Below, in pieces: positions 10,144 through 19,639 of a DNA stretch of 64,000 nucleotides. The stretch is from Chondrus crispus (lineage: Eukaryota; Rhodophyta; Florideophyceae; Gigartinales; Gigartinaceae). A program made the translations under genes and the position numbers. The notes below the pieces were generated by a model. It was not told the origin of the DNA. It was given only the letters and a program-made list of their open reading frames with translations, and made no database searches. The stretch spans positions 131,403 through 195,402 of the forward strand of contig NW_005179062.1 of the NCBI RefSeq assembly GCF_000350225.1. Direction: 5' to 3'. How positions within the stretch are numbered: position 1 is the first letter of the stretch; each line of letters opens with the position of its first letter.

Positions 10144-11576
10144 TAGTGGTGCTCAAACCTAGTTCTGAAAATTCTAGTTCTAATTCTGAATCGATTTTTC
10201 GCAAGCTCATTGGCCAGATTGATTCAGAAAAAATTCTAACTCGTCTACGAGCTCTGGAGCTCGTAGACGGGTCAGAACTTTCTGAAAGTCGATTGGGACG
10301 CAATTTCGCTTGTGTAAGTTTTTTGATTAAGAACATTTCTGAATGTCCGTCGCCTGATCCGGCTCGGCTGGCCAGGTATCCGGCTCCACGTCACACACAC
10401 GGTGACACCTGTCTTCGAGAACCCAAGTAGAGAAATGTGCACACACGCCTCTTCTGGAGCTCCACAACAGCAGTTGCATGAGCACGCGACCGGGACGGGC
10501 GGTACTACTTGATCACGGGAGGCCGTCATGAAGCCATCCTCGGTAGAGTGCATGCGCAAGGAGCTGAGCAGCGGCGCGCTCGCGATCTTGCTTTTGCGGC
10601 CGTTGCAGTCTGCCCGCAAGAAGCGCCGTCTCGCCGAGGTGTATCGCGTGCAGGGCAAGACGCGCTTCAGCAAAGCGCTTGAGCGCGCCGCTGATAAGAG
10701 CGCGCGCAGTGGAAGGAGGATGCTGGAGGTGGTCGGGCTGGTCGCCAGCGTGCGGTATCTCGAGCGGCGCGTTTCTTCTCCGCGCGACACCCGCGGAGCT
10801 GACATGCTGACAACTGATCCAAGCACAGAGCCCGATACAGGACTACTTCTCTTGTATCGGATTCGGTGCTTGTATGATTCCGATGTACAGAATTGTGTCT
10901 AATAAGTGCGCGCTTGGCACGCTACTGCCCTTTGCTGCTGCGGTTGTATTTCGGTTTCAGTTCGAACCACGATAGACCGAAACAGATACGGTCAGGTATC
11001 CACGGATCACTATGTAATGACCTACGCCGCACGATGCCTGTGCGCCTACTCTTGGACACGGGTGCACGCTGTACACGTGGACAAGAGAACGGCGTGGCTG
11101 GGCAGTGCATTCTCTTGCCGTCGGCGCGCAGGAGGCGAACCGGAAGAGCCAGTCATCCGCTTCTCTGCCCTCCATTCCCTTCCCCCGCGGCTGCGCGGCA
11201 GCCATTATCCGCTCTGTGCGTGTGTTAGGCCCATTAGGGGCCAAACACTTAGAATATTCCGACCTCGGTACCACAATAGTTCAAGTTATTCAATTTACTT
11301 CTCCTGAATAAAATGATGTGTCACGAGGCAACCACAGCGCAGGGGTCATGATTACAGCAGTTGTTGAAGTAACAGTACGAGAGCGTCAACCGCGCGAAGG
11401 TTGTGCCAATCAGAGCGTGTTCTTGAATTACAGCTGCTTGATTCAGGCGACAAGTAAGAATCACTGTTGGGGGTTAATTTTATTTTCTGAAAAAGTTCTG
11501 AACTCCTGTGATTGGTCGAGAAAGCGTCGTTTCAGAATTAGAACTAGAATTTCAGAACTAGGTTTGAGCACCACTA
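10144..11576. mobile_element. Non-autonomous TIR DNA transposon, hAT-like ends
   Basis: Terminal inverted repeats of 47 and 46 bp (10144-10190 and 11531-11576) match except for one indel; the outer end is TAGTGGTGCTCAAACC. The start fits the hAT pattern YARNG. No clear 8-bp target duplication is seen at the flanks. A 13-bp palindrome (10242-10254 with 10257-10269, 2-nt spacer) lies just inside the left end. The 1.43-kb body has only short reading frames (for example a 124-residue Arg-rich one at 10528-10902) with no transposase motifs, so it probably depends on a transposase from elsewhere. Confidence 0.7.
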
Positions 11577-11631
11577 GTAGGTAGTTAAATACTTTTTACG
11601 TCAGATTACTTTTACTGATTTCAGCGTGCAG

Positions 11632-11988
11632 TGTGGCACGCTGGCACTCCGTACAAGACGGTGACCTACATTGGGTTGCCAAATTCGTGCCCTACAGTGC
11701 GCCCTTGTGCTTGGCACATGTAAATACCACCTACTTCGGGCGCGCGCGCCCACACAGAGTAGGTGGCCAATTCTCTGATACGGGTGCACACTTCCGCGCA
11801 CCCGACCCTTTCGTAGCGGTAGTACGTTTTTCGGAATAAAAGGTCCGGCCTCTGAACCCGACGAGGACCGGACCAAGAGACGCATCAAAACAACAACCAC
11901 CGCCCAGTTCTGGAACCCCACGGTCCCAGCACCTCGACCACCGTGTCGCACCGACTCGACCGAGCCAGACATGCTGTTGCTGGCCACA
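11632..11988 (+). repeat. Element A 5' LTR
   Basis: It starts TGTGGCACG and ends GCTGGCCACA, and matches 16773-17129 over the full 357 bp. A TATA-like AATAAAAGG lies at about 11837. An inverted repeat (CCACCTACT.. with ..AGTAGGTGG) around a GC-rich core lies upstream of it; in this copy two changed bases weaken the stem, which is perfect in the 3' LTR. Confidence 0.92.
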
Positions 11989-12014
11989 GAAATTTCTACA
12001 GTATCATTCCGCGG

Positions 12015-13820
12015 ATGAACACGCGCCGAATGCAGCGTTCCGACTCACCTCTTCACTCGCCTCTTCAACCCGCCGTGCGCCATCGCAAAAATCTTTCTTC
12101 GATGGCATCTTCTTCCGACTCTGCACTGCAGAGTTCGGGCTCTACGTTATCGACCGTATCCGTTTTCGCCCCAATCGCCGCACCTATTTTGCGCACTGTC
12201 GATCCGACCCACGTCGCACGCTTTCTAAAAGGGCGGGAGCGCTACGAACTCGAGGTCTCAGCAAAGCAGGCTGAGGTTTCTTCTTTGAAGGTCCTTCCAT
12301 ACTCAGCAACCATCGACCGTTCTCTGCTGAAGAACCTCTTCTACATCGGAAAATTTGACTCACTCGCCCCGAATGCCTCATCTTTCGCAAATCTGACCGA
12401 CGACCAGATTCAGGCCTACATCGAATCGCTCGTTTCTCGCACGAGACCTACCGCGATCGACCCTAATATCATCGACAAAGCCCTCGATGGCTTCTCGATG
12501 CCGATGCACATCGCCCACCCCGACGCACGAATCACAACGTTTTGTGCGGTTTTTTTCGATCGCGTAGAGAGTGTCGGATGCGGCGACTTCCGAGACGAGA
12601 ATCCGAAGATGAGTGTCAAGCTCCTCACCCGTAGCATCCAACCCGCAGTGCTAAAATCCGAAATGCACAAACGTGTGCAGTACGACACCAGTCTCCAAAA
12701 GAACGTTAAGTTCTTCATTCAGCTATTAAGCAAGGAGGCAGAAAAATGCCAGACCTACAGTAGGGACTCTAAAGCAGATCCCAGTAGGGTCCCTCATCCG
12801 AAAGGCACCAGAAAAGTTACGACCAAGGACAAGCAATTCCACACCGAAAACACTAAAACGGGAAAGCTCCCACTCTGTCTGTGGCAAGATCATGGTAGCA
12901 AAGGTATTCGACACTACCTCAAAGATTGCAAGAATTGCCCAAATGACAAGAAGGATCGCCTCTTTAACGCCCACCGCTCGTCGCGACACGACGCGGCTAA
13001 GCGCACCGTGTCCTGCAACCACAGCAGTAAATCCGCTGCTGGTGGAGTACTGTTTACCGCCTTAATTGGCGGCAAGTTCCGCACGACCATCTGCGCTGAT
13101 ATCGGCGCCGACGCAAACATTTTGGACAAGCGCCTTCTCGCCGACCTCAAAGAGGCCAATGTCGAATTCACTGTGGAGGAGCTCCCGCGTGCTCGCACAT
13201 TCAACATGGCCGCCAGTCTGCCGAATGGGCTTCCGGCCGCTCTTATCTGCACCCGTGCTATCACCGTCGACACTGAGCTACATATTCGACATGGCTCCGC
13301 ATTAACTTTACGGGGCACTCGCTGGCTCGTCACTGACCAAGCGGTTGGAGAGCCATTCCTCGGCCGCCCGCTCCTCGAGGCGCTCGGATTGAACACGCGC
13401 GACATTCTAGCTGCCGCTGCTGAGCTCCATGGTGGCGAGGTTGACGTCGCATCCCTTGCTGAGCTGAACCACCATGGACGCGTCGCCCGAGTTCTAGAGG
13501 GTGTCTATCATGCTGACGGCGGCGCCGACGATGCAGATCTGGACGAGGACGACGGATGGCTCGATCTAGGCCCTGAGGATAGCACCGTCAAAGCACGCCT
13601 CCTAGCAGATAAGCTCTCTGAAGCTCGTCGCAACGGGATGTCTGAACACGGCCTGACCGCGCTCCATTCCATGCTCCACGAGTTCGGTGACGTCATCAAC
13701 CTCAAGCTCGACGCTGGAGAACCTGCACGAATCGAACCGTTGCAAGTACGCCTGAAACCAAATTCGGCGCCCATCCGCGCGAAGCAGCGACGCTATCCGC
13801 CTGAGAAGAAGAAGTTATGA
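12015..13820 (+). CDS. Element A gag and protease
   Basis: The frame is open from 11943, inside the LTR, but the first ATG after the LTR is at 12015, giving about 601 residues. The N-terminal half is a Gag-like, Ser-rich then helical region. A Cys/His cluster (CLWQDHG..HYLKDCKNC) near the middle suits a divergent nucleic-acid-binding knuckle. A retropepsin-like core follows: TTICADIGADANIL, with DIG at the place of the usual DTG/DSG. The end reads into the start of RT (RIEPLQVRLKPNSAPIRAKQRRYPP). The next domain continues in another frame that overlaps the last 4 nt, either a programmed shift or a 1-nt loss. Confidence 0.75.
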   Translation: MNTRRMQRSDSPLHSPLQPAVRHRKNLSSMASSSDSALQSSGSTLSTVSVFAPIAAPILRTVDPTHVARFLKGRERYELEVSAKQAEVSSLKVLPYSATIDRSLLKNLFYIGKFDSLAPNASSFANLTDDQIQAYIESLVSRTRPTAIDPNIIDKALDGFSMPMHIAHPDARITTFCAVFFDRVESVGCGDFRDENPKMSVKLLTRSIQPAVLKSEMHKRVQYDTSLQKNVKFFIQLLSKEAEKCQTYSRDSKADPSRVPHPKGTRKVTTKDKQFHTENTKTGKLPLCLWQDHGSKGIRHYLKDCKNCPNDKKDRLFNAHRSSRHDAAKRTVSCNHSSKSAAGGVLFTALIGGKFRTTICADIGADANILDKRLLADLKEANVEFTVEELPRARTFNMAASLPNGLPAALICTRAITVDTELHIRHGSALTLRGTRWLVTDQAVGEPFLGRPLLEALGLNTRDILAAAAELHGGEVDVASLAELNHHGRVARVLEGVYHADGGADDADLDEDDGWLDLGPEDSTVKARLLADKLSEARRNGMSEHGLTALHSMLHEFGDVINLKLDAGEPARIEPLQVRLKPNSAPIRAKQRRYPPEKKKL

Positions 13821-15541
13821 CACGCTACGTTCGTGAGCTTCTCAAGCTTGGACTTGCCACAAAGGTTACGTCTCCGGAATGGGTTCCCGCCCCACTAATC
13901 GTTCCCAAACGACCTCCGGCAATGTACCGTCTAACCATTGACTACCACGCCGTCAACAACGTCACAAAACAGACTTTCTGGCCCATGCCGAACATCGAAG
14001 CCGAACTTGCCGAAACACGGGGTTCCAAGGCCTTCGCAGGTATAGACTTCTGCAGTGGATATTGGCAAGCCTCTCTTCATCCGGATAGCCAACCACTCTT
14101 TGCATTCATGACACCGGAAGGGGTCTTCATGCCTACACGTACGACGCAAGGCCGTCGCAATTCTGCGGCAAACTTCTAAGAGAAATTGGCACAGTGTTTT
14201 CAAAAGCTTCACGAGAACTTCACAGCGTGGCTCGACGACTTCATAGTTTTCGCGCCTGAAGAGGAGCATCTGTTGCGCATTCTACGTCGCTTCTTCGAAA
14301 TCTGCCGCTCTCGCCGGCTCATCATCTCGCTCCCTAAGTCCGATTTCTTCCTGCGCGAAGTGACCTGGTGCGGCCGTATTATCGATGCTAATGGAGTTCG
14401 CTTCAATCCCGCCAACTGTTCTGGCCTCCAAAACAGCAAAGCTCCCCGCACCGCCTCCCAACTCTGCGAGTATGTGCATGGGGTCAGCTGGGTGGCCAAC
14501 AGCATCCCTAGGTTTGCCGAACGTGTCGCCCCATTGCGGGCTCTCCTTGAGGCCGCCTATGTTAAAGCCGGAGGTAGTCGAAAAAAACGAGCCATCGCAA
14601 AATTCCAGCTCAAGCTGCTAGGCTGGAACGACTCTCACCTCGCCGCTTTCACGGGCCTACAAAAACAGTTATGTGACTCAACCCAGCTGGTCCACCGAAA
14701 CTCCGAAACCGTACTATGCATTCACACAGATGCATCCGACCTCCCCTGGGCTGTTTGTGCAACGCAGTGTGCACACACGGAACTCCGCAAAACAGTAGGG
14801 GAGCAAGCACATGAGCCCCTGGCCTTCCTCAGCGGTAAATTCTCAGAACGACAGGCTCACTGGTCAACGTATGAACGAGAAGCCTTCGCCATTGTTCAAG
14901 CATTTCGCAAACTCGACTACTTGCTCACCTGCGACGCTACGACTCGCATCTTCACCGACCATCGCAATCTACTTTTTGCGTTCAACCTTGCCGCCATGGA
15001 GCCATCGCTCGGTCGACACAAGGTGCTCAAAGTTGTTCGTTGGGCCTTCTACCTAAGCGCCTTTACCTATCGCATTGAACACGTCGCAGAGGCGGCCAAC
15101 ACTTGGCCGGATATCATGACCCGATGGAAAGGGGTATCGAAAGCTCCCTGCCATCCGCCGCGTTGTCTCTGCTCTTCATTTCGATGGCGTGGCGCAACCG
15201 CCGCGGGCACCCTTTTTCGAGTGGCCCTCTCTTTCAGAGATCAGCTCCGCACAGCACCAGGATCGCGGTTCCGCCCCACTCGCATGCAAAACCAACGCCT
15301 CAGGGCTTCTGCTGCTCGATGGAGCTGCGTGGATTCCCACCGACTGCGTCGACCTCGAGATAACGCCTTCTCACCATCGCCCACGCTGGTGAGGCCGGCC
15401 ACCGAGGGGCTGATTCCACATGGCACGCTCTGCGAGAGCGCTTCAGTTGGGCTGACCAACGCGCTGATGTACGCGAGTTCGTCTCGCACTGCCTTCTTTG
15501 CGTTCTGTCGAAAAGCGGGGAAAAGATCCCGCGCCCGCTAG
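13817..15541 (+). pseudogene. Element A reverse transcriptase and RNase H, broken
   Basis: One reading frame, interrupted by TAA at 14177-14179, encodes RT blocks: YRLTIDYHAVNNVT, AGIDFCSGYWQ, then the catalytic box AWLDDFIVFAP, with Trp-Leu in place of the usual Tyr-(Leu/Val) before DD. RNase H follows with HTDASD and TYEREAFAIVQAFRKLDY. The TAA falls where related elements have a Gln codon (ANF-Q), so a single C-to-T change explains it. The frame ends at TAG 15539-15541 just before the integrase, which continues in a different frame. Confidence 0.8.
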
Positions 15542-16734
15542 CCACCACCGCACACGCCACCAGACCCAACGAAATCGTTCACTTTGACTACCTTTTCTTA
15601 GGCCAAAGTTCCGAAGACCACAAGTACGTACTCTTTGTCAAGGACGATCTAAGTGGGTATTGCTGGCTCGATCCCACGCATGCCGCTACCGCGCATCACG
15701 CAGCATCAGTTCTCGCGCGGTGGGCTCGCGTCTTCACAACTCCCAAAGTCTGGGTGTCGGACCAAGGATCGCATTTCAAGAATGAATTCCTCGAGGAACT
15801 CGAGTCCAAGCACCGGTCTCATCACCGCCTCGTCGTTGCCTACTCTCCTTGGGCCAATGGGACCGTTGAGAACCTCATGCGCTCCGTGCTTTCCGCTACC
15901 CGCGCCATGCTCGCCGAGTTAAAACTCGCCCCGAATGACTGGGCCGCAGTAATGCCTGCCATTTAGTCTGTACTCAACGAGGCAGGGCTCGAACGGCTCG
16001 GTCGGCGCACAAATGGCGTTGCCCGAAGTCCACTCAAAGTCATGACGGGTATCAACCCGAGACGCCCTATCCTGTCAATTCTACCTACTCATGAGCCTAC
16101 GCTCCGTGCTACCAGCCTCAGCCATGCACGTACTGCCCAACTCATTCACATCACTACCCTGCAGTCTGCCCTAAATGATATGCACAAAGATGTGGCGAAA
16201 TGTACTCGTGGACGACGCGACCGCGCCATCGCCGCACATAACAAGGCCACCAACATTGTACACCCCTCGTTCATCGTTGGTGACTTCGTACTTGTTCGCA
16301 AACCAACGGACCGTGGTCACCAACTCGGTTTTCGCCGGCATGGCCCTTGTCGCATCACGACAATTCACGGTCCGCTTGTATACAGCGTCACTTCACTCCG
16401 TGGAGGCAAGCCGGAACGAGTCCATTGCACACGGTTACGAAAATATCGTGACAGCCTCCTCGACACTCCAGTCTCCCATGCGCTCCTAGACCTCGCTGAA
16501 CGCACCCAGTCGCGGTATGAAGTCATTGATCGCATTCTCGACGTCGGTGAGGCATCTGATGGTCTTTTCTTCCAGGTCCAGTGGGACGGGCTTCCCGATA
16601 AGCGTGATTGGACCTGGCAGCCGGTTCAGGAATTGTACAACGATGTACCGGATCTTGTGCCTTCTTTCCTTACCTCATCTCAAAAGAAGTCCAACCTTCG
16701 CACGAAAGTCAAGCGCCAGCTTGGCGTTCTCTGA
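15542..16734 (+). pseudogene. Element A integrase and chromodomain-like tail, broken
   Basis: Integrase core signatures are visible across frame breaks: HFDYLFLGQ (first Asp), WVSDQGSHFKNEF (second Asp) and SPWANGTVENLMRS (Glu). They resemble the Ty3-type integrases common in oomycetes and fungi. An in-frame TAG interrupts at 15964-15966. From 16042 the frame reopens for 230 residues, ending with RYEVIDRILDVGEA.. and FFQVQWDGLPDKRDWTWQP, the strand-strand-helix pattern of a chromodomain. Such domains guide insertion into marked chromatin in chromoviruses. Confidence 0.75.
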
Positions 16735-16772
16735 CCCTCGCACTTATCGCGAGCACTCCAGTCATGGGGCAG

Positions 16773-17129
16773 TGTGGCACGCTGGCACTCCGTACAAGAC
16801 GGTGACCTACATTGGGTTGCCAAATTCGTGCCCTACAGTGCGCCCTTGTGCTTGGCACATGTAAATACCACCTACTCTGGGCGCGCGCGCCCACACAGAG
16901 TAGGTGGCCAATTCTCTGATACGGGTGCACACTTCCGCGCACCCGACCCTTTCGTAGCGGTAGTACGTTTTTCCGAATAAAAGGTCCGGCCTCTGAACCC
17001 GACGAGGACCGGACCAAGAGACGCATCAAAACAACAACCACCGCCCAGTTCTGGAACCCCACGGTCCCAGCACCTCGACCACCGTGTCGCACTGACTCCA
17101 CCGAGCCAGACATGCTGTTGCTGGCCACA
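16773..17129 (+). repeat. Element A 3' LTR
   Basis: 357 bp, differing from the 5' LTR at five positions. It contains a perfect 12-bp stem (16868-16879 with 16896-16907) around a GC-alternating core, and AATAAAAGG downstream. A short purine run (ATGGGG) precedes it and could be part of the polypurine tract. Confidence 0.92.
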
Positions 17130-17133
17130 GCAG

Positions 17134-17559
17134 AAAGTACAGACATTTTTTACTTAATGACGACATAATACTCATTCAATAGTTCAAGGCCGCGCCGTGC
17201 TATCTTAGAACAGATGCCCAAAGTCTCGACAGGGAGTCTGAAAGGCTTTGGAGTATCTCGCCCTTGAGTCTGTCGCATGAAACCATGATTGTGGCCTTCA
17301 ATTCCACTTCATTCTGGAACTGATTTGCGTCTTGTGTAGACAAGTTTGTGTTGATGAAACAGTCTGTCTAAATAGCGAGGATGGTGTCGTGGGCACTGTA
17401 CAGCGAGGACAGCGCTAGCCCTAAGCGACTGCCAGCAGTGTCCACGGCGGTGCGCCGCCGGTCCCAAAAATACAAAGGGGAATTTTACAGGGTACTTAAA
17501 TCAAGGGGAAATTAAAGGAACTAAAAATCCGGGGGTTACTCACGCACTGACGAAACAAG
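17134..17559. other. Unassigned spacer between element A and the Gag relic
   Basis: No coding pattern. It probably includes genomic DNA and the leader of the following Gag relic. A GC-rich inverted piece (GGCGGTGCGCCGCC) lies near 17449. Confidence 0.4.
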
Positions 17560-19002
17560 ACCCCCGGTGGCTTTTGTGGCTTTTCGCTTCGCCTCGCTCG
17601 ATCACCTCCGTTCCGCTCCCTCCGCTGCGCACGTTCAGGGAAACCGAGCCTCAGCTTCCGCTCGAGACTAAGATTCCTACCACAGTTATGGGCCCAGGGA
17701 GTGCTTTGGCTCGTGATCGCGAGAGCCGTTTAGACCCTCCCTATTTCTATCCGGATGGAGATCTTCAGGACTAGCGGCGAAAAATCGCTCGCTGGGTAGA
17801 CCTTATAAAGTCTGCCGCTGATCGTGACACGGATCGCGTGTACGCCACGGTATACGCCACCCTTGGGCGCCAGCTTTATGAGCGTGGCTTGCCCAGTGCT
17901 CAACAGGCAATTGGTGACGAAGCACAGGCAGCAAGAACGATCGATTTTAAACAAAACGATCAAGTCGCAGCCGTTCGAGAGATTTTGAATGCCATTGCCA
18001 TTGACCCCCCGATTGCTATGGTATCAAGGCTGATAAACTCGTTTCACAAGGTATCAACCTGCCGCCGGAAGAAGAACGAATATCTCTCTGTTTTCGTGTC
18101 ACGGTTCCGAGGACTGGGTGCGGAGCATCTTATGCATTCCAACGCCTCGACGTCTTCCCAGATTGATGAAGTCCTGACAATCACTTTCTTGAACAATGCC
18201 AACCTCGAAGAGGGCACTCTGACTAATGCCAAGCTGCAGTTGATTTCGTTGGCTGAAGCTCGAGCTGTCGAAGTGAATCCCCCAACAACGAGGTCGTTCT
18301 CCGCCAAAGATCTCGACGAAATTCAAGTCTGTTATTGAGAGCGCAGGAGAGCTCCAAGGTCCGTTGTACTTCCGTACAGACGATGAAAATGGTCTACGGA
18401 ATGCCCTCCGTAAGTACCGCTCTCAAGCACGAGGGACAGGAAAGAAAATCCAGGACGCATTTCAGAAACTGTACACCAATCCGCAGGAAGATTAAATGCG
18501 TAATAATTCCGTTGCGGGTATCATCTTGTCCAAGGCAAAGCCTTGCAAGCTTCATTTAGATGACGCCGTTTCTGTTCCTGGAAACTTGACTCCCACGTCA
18601 ACCCAAGGTCCTTCGATGAGCATGAAGGACGTTGAGAGCCTCGTGCAGCGCAACGTTCGACAAGCACTTCTCGCCGTAGGGCATGAGGCTTCTGGAGCTG
18701 GATCCGACAACTTCGCTTTCAATGACGTCGTACGCAATGGAGCTCGTGGACGTAGTCGGAACCCGCCCAGAGAAAAACGCAAGCGCCCTCATGGAGAAGT
18801 AGGAACCCGCTCCTACAGGATTACCTGTGCGGACTGTGGTGAGCAGGGGCATCTCCATGGTGACCTGCGCTGCTCAGCGTCCGAACATCACGCGAAAAGA
18901 CGAAGAACTACTGGGAACGACCGTTTTCGGAACACTGGGAACGAGTACAAATCCCCTGTTTTTCTCTTGGAGGCTCCCGTCTGGGACGCAGAGACAACTA
19001 AG
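17560..19002 (+). pseudogene. Gag relic of another LTR retroelement, truncated by element B1
   Basis: Pieces of one Gag-like protein are spread over broken frames. The piece at 17838-18338 (166 residues) is helix-rich, with EYLSVFVSRFRGLGAEHLMH. After a stop and frame change, 18496-19002 has SMKDVESLVQRNVRQALL, a basic stretch and a zinc-knuckle-like CADCGEQGH-x6-C. The spacing before the last Cys is two residues longer than in the classic CCHC knuckle. No pol follows, because the B1 LTR begins at 19003 and the remainder is missing. Whether it was Ty1/copia or Ty3 type cannot be decided from Gag alone. Confidence 0.6.
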
Positions 19003-19622
19003 TGTAGCATAAACACCCCTAAGCGGATAGGGGTGTATGCTCAGTCCTGGAAGACCCGTACGTACCAGAAGACGGGGGAAGTCGGACCAGCTAACGAAAC
19101 CGGAGCACGGGCCCGGGTAGCGTGGTAGAGCGGGATCGGGGGGAGGACGCGCACACACGCGGGCCGATCTACGCCTCGACGCCCCGGAGCAGCGCTAGGT
19201 TACGTTCCAGCGCTGACGGGCGGAGGTGGATCTAGGCTCGCTCGCGTGCTCGCCCGTCCTCTACCCGCGCTTGGTCTCGCCTTAAGGTAGCTAACGAAAG
19301 CTTCCTTAGGATCTGCTGGAAGTCAGACCTAGGCGGTAGGTCGTGGACAAGTCCGTGCTTGTCCCTCTTCGCCGCCGCCCGTCCGCTCCGTCATTTAATT
19401 TACAATTAGTCTATCGTAACTTAGTACAGTACGTACTGTACTATGCGGCACTACTGTAGTCGGCCCTGTCAGCCGACAGGGCTGACTGTATACGTGTCGT
19501 ACACGTATAGTACACGTGGGGGGGCGTGCCCCCGTACACGTGTGGTATCGGCTGTCTGTAAGGTTCGTGCCTTACAGAGCCGGATCCAATTTCTAATCTA
19601 ATTCTTTTGTAGTTATACTACA
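19003..19622 (-). repeat. B1 3' LTR
   Basis: 620 bp, TGTAGCATAAAC.. to ..TTATACTACA on the plus strand, similar along its length to 59279-59897. The terminal inverted pairs (TGTAG/CTACA) mark its ends. Positions 19423-19577 hold a series of near-perfect palindromes, including a 20-bp one at 19423-19442. The complement of the next bases (GGGGGAGCTGG) is the polypurine tract, confirming that this is the 3' LTR of a minus-strand element. Confidence 0.85.
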
Positions 19623-19639
19623 CCAGCTCCCCCTCAAGC

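Larger units (their letters stand above)
11632..17129 (+). mobile_element. Element A: Ty3-type LTR retrotransposon with paired LTRs, decayed coding region
   Basis: Two 357-bp LTRs with TG..CA ends flank a 4.8-kb coding region in the order gag, protease, RT, RNase H, integrase, chromodomain-like end. The 4-bp sequence GCAG precedes the left LTR (11628-11631) and follows the right one (17130-17133), consistent with a target duplication. The LTRs differ at five positions that I count (about 1.4%), so insertion was fairly recent. The coding region nevertheless has a frame change near 13811, an in-frame TAA at 14177 and further breaks in the integrase, so this copy cannot make a full polyprotein. 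It inserted 55 bp beyond the TIR element. Confidence 0.88.

Noticed and set aside
10528-10902. 124-residue basic ORF inside the TIR element
   Set aside because: No transposase motif, Arg-rich from GC-rich composition, and no support from flanking signals.
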